This document shows, in pieces, positions 53,112-61,788 of a stretch of DNA of 64,000 nucleotides (positions within the stretch are counted from its first letter, which is position 1; the number at the start of each line of letters is the position of its first letter). The position numbers and the translations under genes were made by a program. The notes under the pieces are model-generated. The model saw only the letters and a program-made list of their open reading frames with translations, was not told where the DNA came from and did no database searches. The stretch comes from Bacteroidales bacterium UBA1374 (lineage in GTDB: Bacteria > Bacteroidota > Bacteroidia > Bacteroidales > UBA932): the NCBI GenBank assembly GCA_002305545.1, contig DBRG01000004.1, forward strand, positions 1 to 64,000, written 5' to 3'.

Positions 53112-54368
53112 ATGTTTGATTTTGACAGTTGGCAGGAAGTTTGGGTCACCATTACCCGTAACAAGAGAAGGAGCCTGTTGACCGCTTTTGGCATCTTCTG
53201 GGGAATTTTCATGCTGGTGATCATGCTGGGGGCCGGTAACGGCCTGGCAGAGGGAATGGCATCCGACATACAGGGTTTTTCTGAAAACTCGGCTTTGTTC
53301 TATACCAATAATACTACTGAACCTTATAAAGGATTTCAAAAAGGGCGTTACTGGAACATGGAAGAAGAGGACCTGCTGATCCTGCAGGCGCAGATCAAGG
53401 ACATAAAGTATACGGTCCCGTTCTTAATGGGCAGCAACGTTGTGGTATCCTACAGGGACAAGAGTACAAGTTGCAATACCAAAGGCATGTCACAACGTTA
53501 CAACGACATGCTGCCTCAACATATCCTGTACGGAAGGTATTTCAATTTCATGGATGTACAGGAAAGGAGGAAGGTGTGTGTTGTTGGTAAAAAAGTATAC
53601 GAAGAGATCTTTCACAACGGAGAAGATCCGACCGGACAATACATCAAATTGTACAACATTAATTTCCAGATTATCGGCGTTACAGAACCTGCGGTGCGCG
53701 GGGTAAACATCAACGGCCGGGATGACGAGGTCATAGCCATTCCCTATACTGTAATGCAGCAGATCCAGAACTCGGGAACGGTAGTGCACCTCATAGGGGT
53801 TGTAGCTAATGACAATGTGGGCATGAGCGTCCTGGAACCGCAGGTGGAGGCTTTGTTGAAAGCCCGGCACAACGTATCTCCAACAGATGAATTTGCCCTG
53901 GAAAGTATCAACGTAGAAAAAATATACAGGCAATTTGAAATGTTGTTCGCAGGAATAGCCCTGCTTATCTGGATTGTAGGACTGGGGACCTTGCTTGCGG
54001 GCGTTGTGGGCGTGAGCAATATCATTATGGTCACCGTAAGGGAGCGCACCAAAGAAATTGGTATTAGAAGGGCCATAGGAGCCAAGCCGGTCTCTATCAT
54101 ATTCCAGATCATCAAGGAAAGCACAGTGCTTACTGTTGTAGCAGGTTTCCTGGGAATGGCTTTTGGTGTTTTTATCCTGGACCTGGTGGACAAGCTGTTT
54201 TTACAGAACATGACCGGGGATGTCTTTTTCAAGAATCCGCAAATAGAGTTTTCCGTGGCCCTGCTGGCAGCAGCCATTATCGTGCTGTGCGGGGTAATAG
54301 CCGGAATCCTTCCTGCCCGCAGGGCATTGCAGATCATGGCCATAGATGCGATAAGAGAAGAAAACTAA
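53112..54368 (+). CDS. MacB/FtsX-type ABC permease, second copy
   Basis: 418 residues from the ATG at 53112; the frame open from 52848 is antiphase to the first permease and rejected. It has the same plan as the first copy: RSLLTAFGIFWGIFMLVIMLGAG, a periplasmic core and VRERTKEIGIRRAIGAKP. The two are clear paralogues that kept their length, probably from tandem duplication. It is followed 18 bases later by the adaptor gene. Confidence 0.88.
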   Translation: MFDFDSWQEVWVTITRNKRRSLLTAFGIFWGIFMLVIMLGAGNGLAEGMASDIQGFSENSALFYTNNTTEPYKGFQKGRYWNMEEEDLLILQAQIKDIKYTVPFLMGSNVVVSYRDKSTSCNTKGMSQRYNDMLPQHILYGRYFNFMDVQERRKVCVVGKKVYEEIFHNGEDPTGQYIKLYNINFQIIGVTEPAVRGVNINGRDDEVIAIPYTVMQQIQNSGTVVHLIGVVANDNVGMSVLEPQVEALLKARHNVSPTDEFALESINVEKIYRQFEMLFAGIALLIWIVGLGTLLAGVVGVSNIIMVTVRERTKEIGIRRAIGAKPVSIIFQIIKESTVLTVVAGFLGMAFGVFILDLVDKLFLQNMTGDVFFKNPQIEFSVALLAAAIIVLCGVIAGILPARRALQIMAIDAIREEN

Positions 54369-54386
54369 CAAATAAATTACCCAATA

Positions 54387-55499
54387 ATGAAGAAAATTTT
54401 ACGCTATGTGTTGATTGCAGCCCTGTTGGCGGGTGTTGTGTTCACTTTCGTTTACCTGTGGAAAAAATCGCGGCCCAAGAAAGAGGTATACGAGCTGGTC
54501 ACCCCGGTAATCGGTAATATTGAACAGAAAACAGTGGCTACTGGAAAAGTGGAACCGCGAGACGAAGTGGCCATTGTTCCCCAGATCTCGGGCATTGTGT
54601 CCGAGTTGCATAAAGAAGCAGGAGAGATGGTGCATGTTGGAGAGATCATTGCCCGTATCAAGGTCATCCCTGAAATGGGAACGTTAAATGCTGCAGAATC
54701 AAGGGTCACGCAAGCAGGACTGAACCTGAACCAGGCACAGCGGCTTTTTGACCGCACCCAGGAATTATTCAAGGCAGGAGTGGTTGTACGGGAAGAATTT
54801 GAGAATGTGGAAACGCAACTGCAATTGTCCAGGGAAGAGCTCAGCAACGCCCAGGACCACCTGGAAATTGTCCGTGACGGTATTGCCAGCCGTTCTGCAC
54901 AGGCAAGCAACACACAGATACGATCCACCATTTCCGGCATGATCCTGGATGTGCCAGTAAAAGTAGGAAATTCCGTTATCCAGGCCAATACTTTCAATGC
55001 AGGGACAACCATTGCCACGGTAGCCGACATGAATGATATGATTTTCCGGGGTAATATTGATGAAACCGAGGTGGGGCGTATCCGTGAAGGAATGCCCCTG
55101 GATATCACCATAGGTGCCATCCAGGATCTTCATTTCAACGCCGTACTTGAATACATTTCGCCAAAAAGCACTGAAAACAACGGAGCCATTCTTTTTGAAA
55201 TCAAAGCTGCAGTAACTGTTCCCGATACTGTGTTTGTAAGGGCAGGGTACAGTGCCAATGCCGGGATCATCCTGGACAGCAGCTACGACGTTCTGGTCAT
55301 ACCGGAAAGTGCCGTGGTCTTCCGTGACGGAGGAACTTTTGTGAATATATTCACGGGTATGGACGGAGACAAGCAGTTATTCGAAGAAAAACCAGTGGTC
55401 CTCGGCCTTAGTGACGGGATCCAGGTTGAGATAAAAGAAGGTCTGACCACCGAAGACAAGGTGCGCGGTGCACTGGTTACTAAAAAAACAGGGAAATGA
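54387..55499 (+). CDS. HlyD/MacA-family periplasmic adaptor protein
   Basis: 370 residues. The N-terminal helix (about 5-25) anchors it in the inner membrane and no lipobox is present. The lipoyl halves are IEQKTVATGKVEPRDEVAI and the later GMILDVPVKVGNSV, with a long coiled-coil hairpin between (residues about 90-165, ESRVTQAGLNLNQAQRLFDRTQELF). It links the ABC permeases to the outer-membrane channel. It overlaps the tolC-like gene by four bases (ATGA). Confidence 0.88.
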   Translation: MKKILRYVLIAALLAGVVFTFVYLWKKSRPKKEVYELVTPVIGNIEQKTVATGKVEPRDEVAIVPQISGIVSELHKEAGEMVHVGEIIARIKVIPEMGTLNAAESRVTQAGLNLNQAQRLFDRTQELFKAGVVVREEFENVETQLQLSREELSNAQDHLEIVRDGIASRSAQASNTQIRSTISGMILDVPVKVGNSVIQANTFNAGTTIATVADMNDMIFRGNIDETEVGRIREGMPLDITIGAIQDLHFNAVLEYISPKSTENNGAILFEIKAAVTVPDTVFVRAGYSANAGIILDSSYDVLVIPESAVVFRDGGTFVNIFTGMDGDKQLFEEKPVVLGLSDGIQVEIKEGLTTEDKVRGALVTKKTGK

Positions 55500-56851
55500 T
55501 GAGCAAAAATTTAATTTTGTGTGTCGGCCTGCTAATATCTTCCGGAGTGCTGGCGGCACAAACACCCGAAAGACTCTGGACACTGGAAGAATGCATTCAA
55601 TTCGGGCTTGACAACAATATTGCGGTAAAGCAGTATGAACTGGCAAAAGAAAACCAGGAAATAACGGTTGAAACCGCAAGGTTTTCCCGCCTTCCCGACT
55701 TATCTGCCAATGTGGGCCAGACTTTTTATTTTGGACGCACCCCCGACCGTGACGGCGTTTACCAGGACCAGACCGGTTCCAATTCATCCCTGGGTATCAA
55801 TACCAGTGTCAATCTATTCAGTGGATTTCGGGTTACTAACCAGATCAAGGCTGAGAAACTGGAACTTCAGGCGGCGGTGGAAGATCTGAACCGGGCAAGG
55901 GAAGACCTGTCTCTGGCCATAACCGGTAATTACCTGCAGGTTTTATTAAGCAGGGAGTTGTACCAGATCGCCCTGGACCAGCTGGAGCTGAACCGCAGGC
56001 AGGTAGAACAGACCCAATTTCTGGTGACGGGAGGAAAAAGTTCTGAAAGCGATTTGTTCGATGCCCGTTCTTCCCTGGCCCAGCAACAGATGCAGGTGAC
56101 CGATGCGGCAAACAGCCTGCAATTGTCCCTTCTCGGCCTGACACAGGCAATGAACCTGCTCGAAGTGGAAGGTTTTGATGTGGCCATTCCCGATATGGAG
56201 GAATTCACAAGGCGGGAAGCACTGGGGCTGGAACAGCCATCGGGAGTTTACGAAAATTCTGTAAAAGAACGTCCTGCCATAAAAGCGGCTGCTTTCCGCC
56301 TGCAAGGAAGTGAAAAAGTGCTACAGGCCGCTCGCGGCGCCTATTACCCCAGTTTACGACTGGGAGCCGGTTACAGCAATTCATACTACTACAATTACAC
56401 GCTGGCTTCCGGATTAAGCAATGCCTCCCTGGCAGACCAGCTGGCTCAAAACAGCGCCCAGTCAGTGGGACTGAGCCTGAGCATACCGATATTCAACAGA
56501 ATGGCCACCAGGAACCAGGTGCGTTCTGCCCGCCTGAATATCAAAAACCAGGAATTGATGCTGGACCAGGCAAAACAGGATCTTTACAAAGAGGTGCAAC
56601 AGGCATACTACAATGCATTGGCTGCTCTTGAAAAATTCAGGACTTCTGAAGTTGCCGTGGAGGCAGCACAACTTGCCTATGATTTTGAAGAACAGAAATA
56701 CGAAGCGGGCCGTTCAAACATTTACACCTTTGACCAGGTGCGTTTGCGTTTGTCTACGGCCCGCTCAGAGTCTGCCCAGGCAAAATACAATTTTCTGTTT
56801 CGTGCCAGGATTCTCGCTTTCTATAACGGTGAAAGCCTTGTGAGTGACTAA
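55496..56851 (+). CDS. TolC-family outer-membrane channel protein, ABC module
   Basis: 451 residues. A signal peptide ends at about 22 (SGVLAAQ). The two-repeat TolC pattern is visible: TLEECIQFGLDNNIAVKQYELAKENQEI and, in the second half, KNQELMLDQAKQDLYKEVQQAYYNALAALEK. Long helices dominate, with FSVSINTSV-like barrel strands between (LGINTSVNLFSGFRV, VGLSLSIPIFN). Last gene of the five-gene efflux operon that starts at 51171. Confidence 0.88.
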   Translation: MMSKNLILCVGLLISSGVLAAQTPERLWTLEECIQFGLDNNIAVKQYELAKENQEITVETARFSRLPDLSANVGQTFYFGRTPDRDGVYQDQTGSNSSLGINTSVNLFSGFRVTNQIKAEKLELQAAVEDLNRAREDLSLAITGNYLQVLLSRELYQIALDQLELNRRQVEQTQFLVTGGKSSESDLFDARSSLAQQQMQVTDAANSLQLSLLGLTQAMNLLEVEGFDVAIPDMEEFTRREALGLEQPSGVYENSVKERPAIKAAAFRLQGSEKVLQAARGAYYPSLRLGAGYSNSYYYNYTLASGLSNASLADQLAQNSAQSVGLSLSIPIFNRMATRNQVRSARLNIKNQELMLDQAKQDLYKEVQQAYYNALAALEKFRTSEVAVEAAQLAYDFEEQKYEAGRSNIYTFDQVRLRLSTARSESAQAKYNFLFRARILAFYNGESLVSD

Positions 56852-56884
56852 AATGTATTTGCCCTTCTGGCAGCAGCAGAAATG

Positions 56885-57005
56885 AGTGCCCCGCAGACTT
56901 GATTCGTTTGACTCATAATCAGCCACTTACGCGTTTCATACCCCCTTGGTATGAAACGCGTATCATATTGATATACAGCCAAAAGGACAATATGTGCGGG
57001 GCACT
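56885..57005. repeat. Nested inverted repeats (121 bp)
   Basis: The outer arms AGTGCCCCGCA (56885-56895) and TGCGGGGCACT (56995-57005) are exact complements. Inside is a perfect 15-bp hairpin, TACGCGTTTCATACC (56928-56942) with 56948-56962, loop CCCTT. AGCAGAAA lies 2 bases outside the left arm and 6 outside the right (56875-56882, 57012-57019), which could be a degraded target duplication. Possible miniature inverted-repeat element or structured RNA. Confidence 0.6.
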
Positions 57006-57085
57006 AAAAAAAGCAGAAAGGTTCTGCGTAGCAGCATATATAAGCATCTAAGCGTCACTAACACCACAGAACAGGCAGCAGAAAC

Positions 57086-57188
57086 AGGTGGAACCTCAGT
57101 GTGCCATTTTTCACGATCAGTTTATAAACACCTGAATTACAGGCGACAAATAAAATCGAATGCTTTTTTGTGCGTTGAGGTTCCACCT
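57086..57188. repeat. 13-bp inverted repeat with 77-nt loop
   Basis: AGGTGGAACCTCA (57086-57098) is the exact reverse complement of TGAGGTTCCACCT (57176-57188). It is the second of three unrelated palindromes in this spacer. Confidence 0.7.
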
Positions 57189-57198
57189 ATTAGGGTCA

Positions 57199-57348
57199 TT
57201 GCCCCATAAAGAACGGAGAGCCTCGGCTTAAAAGAAAAAGCTCTCCGTTCTTTATGGGGCAACGACTACCTGAAGTTAAAGCATCGGCAAAGAAAAAGCT
57301 CTCCGTTCTTCGTGGTGAGGCGGTTGCCTGTGGTATAAGCCCCGGCTT
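57199..57348. repeat. Intergenic hairpin element, copy 3 plus partial duplicate
   Basis: A perfect 23-bp stem: 57199-57221 (starts TTGCCCCATAAAG, ends GGAGAGC) pairs with 57240-57262. The 18-nt loop CTCGGCTTAAAAGAAAAA is, on the other strand, TTTTTCTTTTAAGCCGAG, close to the loop of copy 1 (TTTTTCCTTAAGCCGGGG). The stretch 57222-57253 is repeated with small gaps at 57282-57311, and the family 12-mer AAGCCCCGGCTT follows at 57337-57348. Confidence 0.8.
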
Positions 57349-57358
57349 AACACCAGGG

Positions 57359-57655
57359 CTACACCGTTTTTTCTTCCGCCTCCAGGACAAAGACACGCAG
57401 GCCTTGTTTGGGGGCGGATTCGTCTACTTTCTTCAAATCCTGCAGTATTTGGTCCACCACATGGTCCGGAACAAAAGTAATCAGGGCGGAATTCAGGGTC
57501 GGCCAGGCATGACTTCCAAGATGTGGTTCTCCGCCACGGGATCCCTGTCCGCGTACTTCTTCCCAGAAGGTGAAACCTTTAATATGGTTCTTTTCCAAGG
57601 CTTCCATGACCTCGTCATAAAAGGCCTGGTAGAAAGATATGAATAATGCTTTCAT
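57359..57655 (-). CDS. PG0541-family transporter-associated protein (PII-like size)
   Basis: 98 residues. It opens MKALFISFYQAFYDEVMEAL and ends ITFVPDHVVDQILQDLKKVDE followed by GLRVFVLEAEE. The alternation of a short strand, helix, strand and helix looks like a ferredoxin-like or PII-type fold. The small family occurs in Bacteroidota next to RND pumps. Its start overlaps the RND stop by four bases, so it is the last gene of the RND operon and probably regulates or senses the pump. It is not the same as GlnK: the nucleotide-binding motifs are absent. Confidence 0.7.
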   Translation of the reverse strand: MKALFISFYQAFYDEVMEALEKNHIKGFTFWEEVRGQGSRGGEPHLGSHAWPTLNSALITFVPDHVVDQILQDLKKVDESAPKQGLRVFVLEAEEKTV

Positions 57656-60600
57656 GATTGTTCTGTTTTACGCATTTTGCGTTTCTCCCTTCTTTCTGCC
57701 GTCAGGCTGTAAATGGCCGGTATCAGGAAGAGCGTAACAGCAGTGGATACGGTAAGACCACAAGCCACTGTTATGCCTAGCCCGTTCCACATTTCCGCAC
57801 CCACTCCTCTGCCAACAGCCAGAGGCACCATCCCGAAAATGGTTGTCAATGCAGTCATCAGGATGGGACGCAGACGTGAACGGCCTGCTGTTACAACGGC
57901 CTCCCGGATAGACATGCCCCGTTCCCGGCACAGGACAATGTAATCTATTAATACGATCCCGTTTTTGACAACAATTCCGAACAACATCAATAAACCCACC
58001 ATACTCATGATACCCAGTGCGGTATTGGTTATGGCAAGACCAGCCAGAACACCGGTAAAAGCAAAAGGTACAGAGAACATGATGATAAAGGGACTGGAGA
58101 ATGATTCAAACTGAGCCGCCATGACAATGTATACCAGTATGAGGATTAAAATCATCAATGTGCCCAGGTCTTTAAATGATTCCTGCTGATCTTCGTAACT
58201 CCCTGCTATGCTTACCATTACTTCCGGAGGAATGTCCACTTTTTCTATCTGCTGCCGGGCAGCGTTTACAAGGTCACTTAGGACGGCTCCCTGTGCGGCA
58301 ACGCAGGTTACCGTTACAATCCGCTCCCTGTCTTTGCGTTCAATGGTAGGAGGTTGCATGGTCTCGCCAATGGCAGCCACATCCCGTAACCTGATTTTTT
58401 GCCCCTGGTTGTTGTAAATCAGAATATTCTGTATGTCTTCCAGGGTTTGCCGGTATTCGGGTGCGTACCGTACCTTGATGTAATATTCATCTCCTTCTTC
58501 CCGGTAATACGAGGCGACTGCCCCGTTGATCCTGTTACGCACAAATTGCGAGGCAGTAGACAGGTTCAGTCCGTGTGATGCCAGTTTTTCACGGTCAAAT
58601 TCAACAAGATATTCGGGTGAATATTCATCCCTTGAAACAGTAACCTGTGAGGTCCCGGGAACCTTTTCCATCAGATCGGCCAATTGCGAGGCAATGGCAT
58701 CGGTTGTGGAAAAATCGTTCCCATAGATTTCCAGATCTACCGTGGTCTGGCCCCCGGTAATCCCACCCATCCCGGCTCCAATATCAAAGGTACGGATCTC
58801 GGGATAATACCTTCTAAGGTCATTTCGCATGGCATCAGACAATTCCTGTATGGAGCGTTCGCGCTCAGTTTTCAGGGAAAGACGGATGTTCGCCGTCATG
58901 ATATGAGAACCGTTTTCCCCCAACTGGCCGTACACGTTGTCTTCGCTTGCCTGGCCTACCGTAAAGGTCATGGCCTCTATTTCGGGGTAATCCCTCCGGA
59001 ATTGCTCGTATATGCGGAAAGACAATTCCTTGGTGATCTCGGCGCGGGTATTGATGGGTAATTTGACAGTCATGGACAACCTGGCGTTATCCTGCTGAGG
59101 GAAAAACTCGGTGGGAACCTTAGTAAACAGGAGCAGGGAAGACAGAAAAATCAGTGCTGAGACCAGGATAACGGTTATGCGGTGGCTGACTGTCCAGTTC
59201 AAGGCTCTGGAGTAGGCAACATCCAGTGCATCCAGAAATTTCTGCACAGGTCCGTATACCTTCTGAAATGCTTTTGATTTTTTGGAATTTAGACGGAGCA
59301 TCTGGGAAGCCATCATGGGGGTCAGGGTCAGGGCAGCGATGGTTGATACAGAACTTACCAGGGCCACAACCCAGCCCAATTGCCTGAAAATTTCCCCGGA
59401 CATGCCAGTGACCATGGTCAGGGGAATGAACACGGCGAGCAACGTCAGGGTAGAGGCGATGATGGAAATGGATACCTCGTTGGTGGCATAAACTGCAGCC
59501 GACTTTGGCTTTGTTCCCCGTTCTATGTGGGTTGTAATATTTTCCAGGGCAACGATGGCATCGTCCACCATCATCCCAATGGCAATACTCAGGGAGGAAA
59601 GCGAAATGATATTGAGGGTATTCCCGGTTATGAGCAGGTATATGAATGCACTTATCAGGGACACGGGAATGACTATGGCCACGATAAGGGTAGCGCGCCA
59701 CCGTCCAAGGAAAAAGAACACAATGAATACGACCAGGATCAGGGTGATCATGATGGTATTTACCAGGCTATCTATTACCCGGTTGATGTTGTCGGAAAAG
59801 TCCGTAACAACTCCTATGCTGATGTCGGAGGGGAGGTTCTTTTGCAATTCCGGAAGCTTTTCCAGCACTTTTTTACAGATCTGAACCGTGTTGGCTCCTG
59901 CCTGTTTCTGAATAATGATAGTCCCTCCCTGTACCCCGTCAATGAAGGATTCCTGGGATCTTTCCTTGATAGTGTCTTCCACCCGGGCTACATCACTCAG
60001 AAAGATATTCCGGCCCTGAAAGTGGCCGACAATGATGTCTTTCAACTGGCGTGGGTCATCAAATTCGCCTTCCATCCTGATGGTCAGGGTTTCCGAGCCA
60101 ATATCAAGGTTCCCGCCCGGAGTGTTCCTGTTTTCATAGGCAATGGTTGCAGCTATGCCTTCCACTGTCAGGTTATACGCTTCCAGTTTGTAGGGGTCAC
60201 AGTATACCTGGATTTCTCTTTCAAATGCACCGCCAATTGCAACAGTTCCTACCCCTTTTATCCTGCTCAGGGAAGAGGCCACCCGGTCATCCAGAATTTT
60301 ATACAGGCCGTTCATGCTTTCCCGGGCCTGGACCGACAGGATCATTATGGGTATGTCATCGGTACCAAACTTGGAAAGTACGGGGGTATTGGCGTCTGAG
60401 GGCAAATAGTCTGCGATCAGGCTCAACTTGTCCCTTACATCGTTCGTTGCCTCGTCAATGTCTATCCCGTACTCGAATTCCAGCATTACAAGCGAAGAGT
60501 TTTCCTTGGTACTGGTTGTTATATGTTTAAGGTCACTGACGCTGCTCAACGTGCTTTCCACCAGCTTGGTCACATTGTTCTCAATATCTGCAGCACTGGC

Positions 60601-60759
60601 TCCGGAATACGTGGTCACCACCAAAATGGTGTTGTCACTTATGCTGGGTAGAAAATCCACAGATAGCCTTGAAAGCGAGAAGATTCCTATGACAGCAAGA
60701 GCTACGTAGATAAGGGCTGTGGTGACCGGCTTTCTGACAGCCGCTTGATAAATACTCAT
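57652..60759 (-). CDS. RND-family efflux permease (HAE1-like)
   Basis: 1035 residues, full length. Twelve membrane helices in the RND duplication. GMMVDDAIVALENI holds the paired Asp of the proton relay in helix 4, and the second half includes MAAQFESFSSPFIIMFSVP and VKNGIVLIDY. Two large periplasmic loops lie after helices 1 and 7. It forms a drug/solute exporter with the adaptor and TolC genes upstream (adaptor ends nine bases before). Substrate unknown. Confidence 0.93.
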   Translation of the reverse strand: MSIYQAAVRKPVTTALIYVALAVIGIFSLSRLSVDFLPSISDNTILVVTTYSGASAADIENNVTKLVESTLSSVSDLKHITTSTKENSSLVMLEFEYGIDIDEATNDVRDKLSLIADYLPSDANTPVLSKFGTDDIPIMILSVQARESMNGLYKILDDRVASSLSRIKGVGTVAIGGAFEREIQVYCDPYKLEAYNLTVEGIAATIAYENRNTPGGNLDIGSETLTIRMEGEFDDPRQLKDIIVGHFQGRNIFLSDVARVEDTIKERSQESFIDGVQGGTIIIQKQAGANTVQICKKVLEKLPELQKNLPSDISIGVVTDFSDNINRVIDSLVNTIMITLILVVFIVFFFLGRWRATLIVAIVIPVSLISAFIYLLITGNTLNIISLSSLSIAIGMMVDDAIVALENITTHIERGTKPKSAAVYATNEVSISIIASTLTLLAVFIPLTMVTGMSGEIFRQLGWVVALVSSVSTIAALTLTPMMASQMLRLNSKKSKAFQKVYGPVQKFLDALDVAYSRALNWTVSHRITVILVSALIFLSSLLLFTKVPTEFFPQQDNARLSMTVKLPINTRAEITKELSFRIYEQFRRDYPEIEAMTFTVGQASEDNVYGQLGENGSHIMTANIRLSLKTERERSIQELSDAMRNDLRRYYPEIRTFDIGAGMGGITGGQTTVDLEIYGNDFSTTDAIASQLADLMEKVPGTSQVTVSRDEYSPEYLVEFDREKLASHGLNLSTASQFVRNRINGAVASYYREEGDEYYIKVRYAPEYRQTLEDIQNILIYNNQGQKIRLRDVAAIGETMQPPTIERKDRERIVTVTCVAAQGAVLSDLVNAARQQIEKVDIPPEVMVSIAGSYEDQQESFKDLGTLMILILILVYIVMAAQFESFSSPFIIMFSVPFAFTGVLAGLAITNTALGIMSMVGLLMLFGIVVKNGIVLIDYIVLCRERGMSIREAVVTAGRSRLRPILMTALTTIFGMVPLAVGRGVGAEMWNGLGITVACGLTVSTAVTLFLIPAIYSLTAERREKRKMRKTEQS

Positions 60760-60768
60760 AATGTTCCT

Positions 60769-61785
60769 TTATTCATTAGCAAGTTCAACATCTGCCCCGT
60801 TCGTAAGCCTGTTCAAACCGGTCGTGATGACCAGCTCCCCTTCTTCCAGGCCTGAAAGACATTCATAAAACGAGTCCAGTCTTCTGCCCGGTTCCACCAG
60901 CCTGTATTCAGCTTTTCCGTCTTTATAAACATAAACGTATCGCTCTCCCGAGCCCTGCTGTTTGATTATACTCTGGTCCGGAACAAGCAGGCATGGTTCA
61001 GCTCCAAAGTCTATGGCCACACGGGCAAACATCCCGGGTCTGACTTTTCTGTTGGTATTGGGGATGACGATCTCGACAGGAAAAGTCCTGGTAGCAGCCG
61101 TAATGGTCGGATAAACGATCGAAACCCTGCCTTTGAACACCTCACCCGGATAAACGTCAAGACGGATGTCCACCTCCATTCCTTTCCGGATTTTTGTAAA
61201 GAATGATTCAGATACATGGACCAGCAACTTTACCGGGGAGATCTGCTCTACCACCAGCAAGGGCATGCTCATTCCAAAAAGATCCCCGTTGTCATAGCGG
61301 CGGGCGGTGATCACCCCGTCTATGGGACTTACCAGTTGTGTGTTTTCCACCAGGTTGTCATACTGGGTACGCATTACCTCCAGACGGGTCTTCTGTGCAT
61401 CCCATTCGGAAAGGGATACGCCGCCCACTTTGTATAATTCATCTACACGGCGGAAAGAGATTTCCATGTTTTCCAGTTGTGTACGGATCTGTTCCAGGTT
61501 GTTGTCATCCATCTGCACCAGTTTCTGGCCTTTTGTAACAAAATCACCCACTTCAACATAGATCTTCTTAATGCGGGCAGCCATCTGTGGCGCAATATTG
61601 TTAATGATATTGGCCTGTACCGTAGCGGTGAATTCATTGATCCGGGGTACTTCCTGCAGGATTACAGCGGCAGTCTTGACAACGATCTTTTCCTGGGCAA
61701 CATCCTGTTGCTTATCAGCTTTTAATCCGCATCCTGTGAGTAGTATAACGGCTGTGATCAGGCTGACTAACCTATAGTTGTTCAT
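60769..61785 (-). CDS. RND efflux periplasmic adaptor lipoprotein
   Basis: 338 residues. Lipobox VILLTGC (Cys19). Lipoyl half VQANIINNIAPQMAARIKKIYVE, coiled coil (NLEQIRTQLENMEISFRRVDEL), second lipoyl half SPIDGVITARRYDNGD, then beta-barrel and membrane-proximal parts. It connects the RND pump with the TolC-like channel. It starts three bases after the TolC stop. Confidence 0.92.
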   Translation of the reverse strand: MNNYRLVSLITAVILLTGCGLKADKQQDVAQEKIVVKTAAVILQEVPRINEFTATVQANIINNIAPQMAARIKKIYVEVGDFVTKGQKLVQMDDNNLEQIRTQLENMEISFRRVDELYKVGGVSLSEWDAQKTRLEVMRTQYDNLVENTQLVSPIDGVITARRYDNGDLFGMSMPLLVVEQISPVKLLVHVSESFFTKIRKGMEVDIRLDVYPGEVFKGRVSIVYPTITAATRTFPVEIVIPNTNRKVRPGMFARVAIDFGAEPCLLVPDQSIIKQQGSGERYVYVYKDGKAEYRLVEPGRRLDSFYECLSGLEEGELVITTGLNRLTNGADVELANE

Positions 61786-61788
61786 ATG

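Larger units (their letters stand above)
56852..57358. other. 507-bp structured spacer with nested inverted repeats
   Basis: No gene is seen between the convergent tolC and PG0541-type genes. The region instead holds, in order: an 11-bp inverted repeat (56885-56895 with 56995-57005) enclosing a 15-bp perfect hairpin; a 13-bp inverted repeat (57086-57098 with 57176-57188); hairpin element copy 3; a partial second copy of its right half; and the 12-mer AAGCCCCGGCTT (57337-57348). AGCAGAAA recurs at 56875, 57012 and 57077. Confidence 0.7.

Noticed and set aside
56896..56942. tRNA-like stretch with a TGACTCATAATCA anticodon-like stem and loop
   Set aside because: No D-arm or T-arm sequence and no acceptor stem fit around it; the flanking bases form other palindromes.
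59380..60399. 339-codon frame antisense to the RND pump
   Set aside because: The same reasoning applies: the opposite strand has all RND motifs, and this frame gives a Gly/His/Asn-rich sequence with no domain.
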